46,017 nucleotides of DNA from the NCBI GenBank assembly GCA_020201155.1, contig JAIVHI010000006.1, positions 1-46,017 of the forward strand. The letters are read 5' to 3'. Below are positions 43,100 to 46,017 of the stretch, piece by piece (position 1 is the first letter of the stretch; the number at the start of each line of letters is the position of its first letter). The notes beneath the pieces are model-generated. The model saw only the letters and a list, made by a program, of their open reading frames with translations, ran no database searches and had not been told where the DNA came from. Source of the DNA: Loktanella sp. (GTDB lineage: Bacteria > Pseudomonadota > Alphaproteobacteria > Rhodobacterales > Rhodobacteraceae). A program made the translations under genes and the position numbers.

Positions 43100-43984
43100 A
43101 TGCAAAAATACTGCCTGACCGTCACCTGCGACAGCAAACGCGGCATCGTCGCGGCCATCGCCGCTTTTCTGGCCGAACAGGGCTGCAACATCACCGACAG
43201 TTCGCAGTTCGACGACACCCAGACCGGGCAATTCTTCATGCGCGTGGGTTTCGTGTCGGAAAAGGGCGCGGGCAAGGATGATCTGGATGCGGCTTTCGTC
43301 AAGGTCGCGACCGATTTCGCGATGGATTTCGCCTTTCATGACCAGAGCGTGAAGATGAAGGTCGCGATCATGGTCTCGCGCTTCGGGCATTGCCTGAACG
43401 ACCTGCTTTACCGGGCGCGGATCGGGGCGCTGCCGATCGAGGTCGTCTGCGTGATCTCCAACCACATGGATTACCAGAAGGTCGTCGTGAACAGCGACAT
43501 CCCGTTCCACTGCATCAAGGTCACGCCCGAAAACAAGCCCGAGGCCGAGGCCGCGATCCTGCGCGTCGTGGAAGAGGCGGGGGCGGAACTGGTCGTGCTG
43601 GCCCGCTACATGCAGATCCTGTCGGATGCGATGTGCCAGACCATGTCGGGGCGGATCATCAATATCCACCATTCCTTCCTGCCGTCCTTCAAGGGGGCCA
43701 ACCCCTACAAGCAGGCGTTTGCACGTGGCGTGAAGCTGATCGGTGCAACGTCGCACTATGTCACCGGCGATCTGGACGAAGGCCCGATCATCGAACAGGA
43801 CACCGTGCGCGTGACCCACGCCCAAAGCCCGAACGATTATGTGACGCTGGGCCGCGACGTGGAAAGCCAGGTGCTCGCGCGGGCGATCCACGCCCATGCC
43901 AATCACCGTGTCTTTCTCAATGGCAACAAGACGGTCGTCTTCCCGCCGTCGCCGGGCGAATATTCGTCCGAGCGGATGGGGTAG
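43100..43984 (+). CDS. purU: Formyltetrahydrofolate deformylase
   Basis: A 294-residue PurU protein, full length: an N-terminal ACT domain (YCLTVTCDSKRGIVAAIAAF, 1-80) followed by a formyltransferase-fold hydrolase domain. The active-site Asn, His and Asp are in INIHHSFLPSF and HYVTGDLDEGPI. It hydrolyses 10-formyl-tetrahydrofolate to formate and tetrahydrofolate, releasing folate when C1 units accumulate. That suits the DmdA-like methyl transferase in the same region. It has its own leader after the LacI gene and ends in an inverted-repeat-rich spacer. Confidence 0.95.
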   Translation: MQKYCLTVTCDSKRGIVAAIAAFLAEQGCNITDSSQFDDTQTGQFFMRVGFVSEKGAGKDDLDAAFVKVATDFAMDFAFHDQSVKMKVAIMVSRFGHCLNDLLYRARIGALPIEVVCVISNHMDYQKVVVNSDIPFHCIKVTPENKPEAEAAILRVVEEAGAELVVLARYMQILSDAMCQTMSGRIINIHHSFLPSFKGANPYKQAFARGVKLIGATSHYVTGDLDEGPIIEQDTVRVTHAQSPNDYVTLGRDVESQVLARAIHAHANHRVFLNGNKTVVFPPSPGEYSSERMG

Positions 43985-43996
43985 GGCCCAAACAAA

Positions 43997-44038
43997 GCGT
44001 TTCGCGAAAAACCTGGAACACAGAATTTCGCGAAACGC
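43997..44038. repeat. Inverted repeat of nested palindromes
   Basis: GCGTTTCGCGAAA (43997-44009) and TTTCGCGAAACGC (44026-44038) are perfect inverted copies of 13 bases around a 16-base loop. Each arm contains TTTCGCGAAA, itself a perfect palindrome. It lies 13 bases behind the purU stop. No T-run follows. It may be a bidirectional RNA hairpin or a protein-binding site. Confidence 0.65.
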
Positions 44039-44061
44039 AGTGCTCCGCTCAATCGTTGCAC

Positions 44062-44104
44062 GCGTTCCGCCTTTCGCTGATGTCTCAGGTTAAAGGCGGA
44101 ACGC
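44062..44104. terminator. Second 13-bp hairpin between convergent genes
   Basis: GCGTTCCGCCTTT (44062-44074) and AAAGGCGGAACGC (44092-44104) form a perfect 13-bp stem with a 17-base loop, followed by TTTAG on the plus strand. It ends one base before the stop codon of the convergent cysteine-rich gene. It is likely to end purU transcription. Confidence 0.6.
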
Positions 44105-44105
44105 T

Positions 44106-44588
44106 TTAGTGAATGGTCGGTGCGGCGGGCTTTGGGTGGCCGGCCGTCTCGCGGGGGGCGCTGAGCTGCATCCGCTTCAAGGCAAGACAGAAGTCCGTTC
44201 CAAGGGCCGTCAGCACCGGCGCCATATCGACCCGCACCAGCAGCGTCGCGATCAGCATCGCGTCCTCGCGGCAGCCGTCTCCGGCCGAGGCGACAAAGGT
44301 CGCAAAGCAGGATTCGTCCGCGCCCAGACAGGTGCAGCGCACCGAATGGCACATCAGTGGCCTGCGCCCGAAGTCCACACAGGTGCGGCACAGCCGGTCA
44401 AGCGTCTCGGTGGTCCGAACCCCGTGCGCATGCCCAAGCTGCTGGATGAACTCGGCCCGGACCCGGGCCTGTGCCGCAGGGCCGTTGCACCACATCCTGA
44501 AGTAGACAACCGCCGCGGCCTCGGTCGCGTCGAGGTCGCTGATGATGCCGACCGGTGCGGCACCTCGTTTGCAGGACGTTGTGGTCAT
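44106..44588 (-). CDS. Conserved cysteine-rich protein of unknown function
   Basis: A 160-residue cytoplasmic protein from ATG 44588 (the frame is open further upstream but overlaps the next gene). It has about 11 cysteines, with a central CX2C-X9-C-X4-CXC-X6-C array (CRTC, MCHS, RCTC, ESCF) that could hold zinc or an iron-sulfur cluster. Helical flanks include TEAAAVVYFRMWCNGP and REDAMLIATLLVR. I believe similar proteins occur in other Rhodobacterales, but no function is known to me. A leader inverted repeat lies at 44599-44624. Confidence 0.7.
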   Translation of the reverse strand: MTTTSCKRGAAPVGIISDLDATEAAAVVYFRMWCNGPAAQARVRAEFIQQLGHAHGVRTTETLDRLCRTCVDFGRRPLMCHSVRCTCLGADESCFATFVASAGDGCREDAMLIATLLVRVDMAPVLTALGTDFCLALKRMQLSAPRETAGHPKPAAPTIH

Positions 44589-44598
44589 GGGCAGCGTG

Positions 44599-44624
44599 AT
44601 CCGTAGCAGATGAAGACTACGGAT
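44599..44624. promoter_or_regulatory. Inverted repeat in leader of cysteine-rich gene
   Basis: ATCCGTAG (44599-44606) and CTACGGAT (44617-44624) are perfect inverted copies around a 10-base spacer, 11 bases before the ATG at 44588. The stretch just upstream is AT-rich (AGTCAGAATTATCC on the coding strand). It could be an operator or an RNA hairpin near the ribosome site. Confidence 0.45.
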
Positions 44625-44701
44625 AATTCTGACTAAATCTATCGGGTATGTCAATCGGGCAAAGCAGGGCGTCCCGGAACGGGCAGGCCCGCGCCTGTAT
44701 C

Positions 44702-46017
44702 CTAGTTCACATCGACCAGTTTGCCGGGGTTGAGGATGTTCCCGGGATCGAAGCTGCGCTTGAGGTCGCCCATGACCGCATAGGCATCGCCATGCTCTTG
44801 CAGCATGTAGCGCTTCTTGCCCAGACCGACGCCATGTTCGCCCGTCACCGTGCCGCCACAGGCCAGCGCAAGGGTGTTGACGCGGTGCGCCAGATCCTGC
44901 GCCTGCGCCAGCTCCTCGGCGTTGTCTTTTTCGATCAGGATCAGCAGATGAAAATTGCCATCGCCCACATGGCCCACCAGCGGCGCGATCAGGCCGGACT
45001 TGGCGATTTCCGCGCGCGTGCCTGCAATGCATTCGGCCAGCCGCGAGATCGGCACGCAGCAGTCCGTCACATAGCCCTCGGCACCGGGTCGCAGGGATTT
45101 GCCCGCGTAGTAGGCATCGTGGCGGGCCTTCCACAGCCGGTTGCGGTCTTCGGCCTTGGTGGCCCATGCGAAATCCGCGCCGCCGTGCTCGGCTGCGATG
45201 TCACCGAAGGTCTCGGACTGCTCTGCCACGCCCGCTTCGGTGCCGTGGAATTCGAGGAAGAGATGCGGCACCTCTGGCATCTGCATGTCGGGGTTGTAGG
45301 TGTTCATGCCCTTGATCTGCAGCGCGTCCAGCAGTTCGATCCGCGCCAAGGGCAGCCCCATCTGGATGGCAAGGATCACCGTATCGACCGCGCCCTCGAT
45401 ATCGTCAAAGGCACAGGTCGCCGCCGAAATGCATTCGGGCTGGCCGTAAAGCTTGACCGTCAGCTCGGTGATGATCCCCAGCGTGCCTTCGGAGCCGACG
45501 AAGAGATGCGTCAGATCATAGCCCGCCGATGATTTGCGCGCCCGTGTGCCGGTGCGGATGACCCGCCCGTCTGCCAGCACGACCTCCAGCGCCAGAACGT
45601 TCTCGCGCATGGTGCCGTAGCGCACGGCGTTGGTCCCCGACGCGCGGGTCGCGGCCATGCCCCCCAGCGTCGCGTTGGCGCCGGGATCGACCGGAAACAT
45701 CAGGCCCGTGGCCCGCAGATCCTCGTTCAGTTGCTGGCGGGTGACACCGGGCTGAACCACGGCGTCGAGATCGGCCTCGTTCACCTGCAGCACACGGTTC
45801 ATCCGGGACATGTCGATGGTCAGCCCGCCTTTGATCGGAATGACATGCCCCTCCAGTGACGACCCCACGCCCCAAGGCACGACCGGACAGTGATGTTCGG
45901 AACAGATCGCCATGATGCGGCTGACCTCTTCAGTCGTCTCGGGAAAGGCCACGGCATCGGGGCGAGACGGGGGCATATGCGCCTCGTCCGCCGCGTGCAG
46001 GTCGCGTACCGAGACAC
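44702..46017 (-). CDS. GlcD-type FAD-linked oxidase, 5' end outside window
   Basis: The frame runs off the right edge; at least 438 residues are visible, beginning SVRDLHAADEAHMPPSRPD. It is an FAD-binding oxidase/transferase type 4 protein (GlcD, D-lactate or D-2-hydroxyacid dehydrogenase). The FAD-binding segment shows PWGVGSSLEGHVIPIKGG, DPGANATLGGMAATRASGTN and FVGSEGTLGIITE. The C-terminal part has VGHVGDGNFHLLI and GEHGVGLGKKRYM, the metal and substrate motifs of this family. It oxidises a 2-hydroxy acid and passes electrons to quinone or cytochrome. The first codons are missing, so the start is unknown. Confidence 0.9.
   Translation of the reverse strand, partial: VSVRDLHAADEAHMPPSRPDAVAFPETTEEVSRIMAICSEHHCPVVPWGVGSSLEGHVIPIKGGLTIDMSRMNRVLQVNEADLDAVVQPGVTRQQLNEDLRATGLMFPVDPGANATLGGMAATRASGTNAVRYGTMRENVLALEVVLADGRVIRTGTRARKSSAGYDLTHLFVGSEGTLGIITELTVKLYGQPECISAATCAFDDIEGAVDTVILAIQMGLPLARIELLDALQIKGMNTYNPDMQMPEVPHLFLEFHGTEAGVAEQSETFGDIAAEHGGADFAWATKAEDRNRLWKARHDAYYAGKSLRPGAEGYVTDCCVPISRLAECIAGTRAEIAKSGLIAPLVGHVGDGNFHLLILIEKDNAEELAQAQDLAHRVNTLALACGGTVTGEHGVGLGKKRYMLQEHGDAYAVMGDLKRSFDPGNILNPGKLVDVN

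Noticed and set aside
1-46017. CRISPR arrays, tRNA genes, insertion sequences, prophage genes
   Set aside because: No regularly spaced repeats, cloverleaf-like sequences, transposase motifs or integrase motifs were recognised on either strand by eye.

Overview
This is a GC-rich, densely packed stretch of an alphaproteobacterial chromosome or megaplasmid. The protein families (HpsN-like histidinol-dehydrogenase homologues, a DmdA-like GcvT protein, PurU, several ABC importers with LacI regulators) suggest a marine Rhodobacterales (Roseobacter-group) organism. The genus cannot be fixed from sequence alone. No rRNA, tRNA, CRISPR array, phage gene or insertion sequence was seen. It reads as an accessory catabolic region made of three ABC-importer systems, each with its own regulator.

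Left third (1-14,854): a divergent regulon. A partial double-SnoaL protein points left (1-1118). A 13-gene plus-strand operon (1440-13,552) encodes a MalEFGK-type importer, a single SnoaL protein, an HpsN/HisD-like dehydrogenase, an SDR, a LacI regulator, a second double-SnoaL protein, a double-cupin protein, an RraA-type aldolase-like protein, a small unknown protein and an AtzE/GatA-type amidase. A second HpsN/HisD-like gene points back at the operon (13,565-14,854). Three near-palindromic sites of the form TTGCAnACGTATTCAA lie before these units and probably bind the LacI protein. The substrate is unknown; the enzyme set suggests oxidation of an alcohol to an acid, plus amide hydrolysis and C-C cleavage.

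Middle (15,045-32,461): a YqaA-like membrane protein, then a minus-strand RbsABC-type sugar operon with an SDR, a 3-hydroxyisobutyrate-dehydrogenase-like enzyme and a ThuA-like protein. It is transcribed away from an unusual regulator that fuses a winged-helix DNA-binding domain to a complete cytoplasmic solute-binding-protein domain. A perfect 17-bp palindrome lies between them. Behind the regulator come a related SDR, an M24-family hydrolase with an altered metal site, and a 2-oxoacid dehydrogenase complex (E1 alpha, E1 beta, and an E2 divided over two genes around an aldehyde dehydrogenase).

Right third (32,481-46,017): an acyl-CoA ligase and a broken crotonase, a DmdA-like C1 transferase with an AsnC/Lrp regulator, a Ugp-type (glycerol-3-phosphate-like) importer with a divergent LacI gene and a broken EEP-family phosphodiesterase, PurU, a conserved cysteine-rich protein, and a partial GlcD-type FAD oxidase.

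Four genes (RbsA-type ATPase, crotonase, EEP phosphodiesterase, UgpC) each lack about 50-75 internal residues and change frame at the junction. The first solute-binding protein may carry a similar in-frame loss. If real, all three importers are damaged. If not, the assembly has a systematic fault. This should be settled first.
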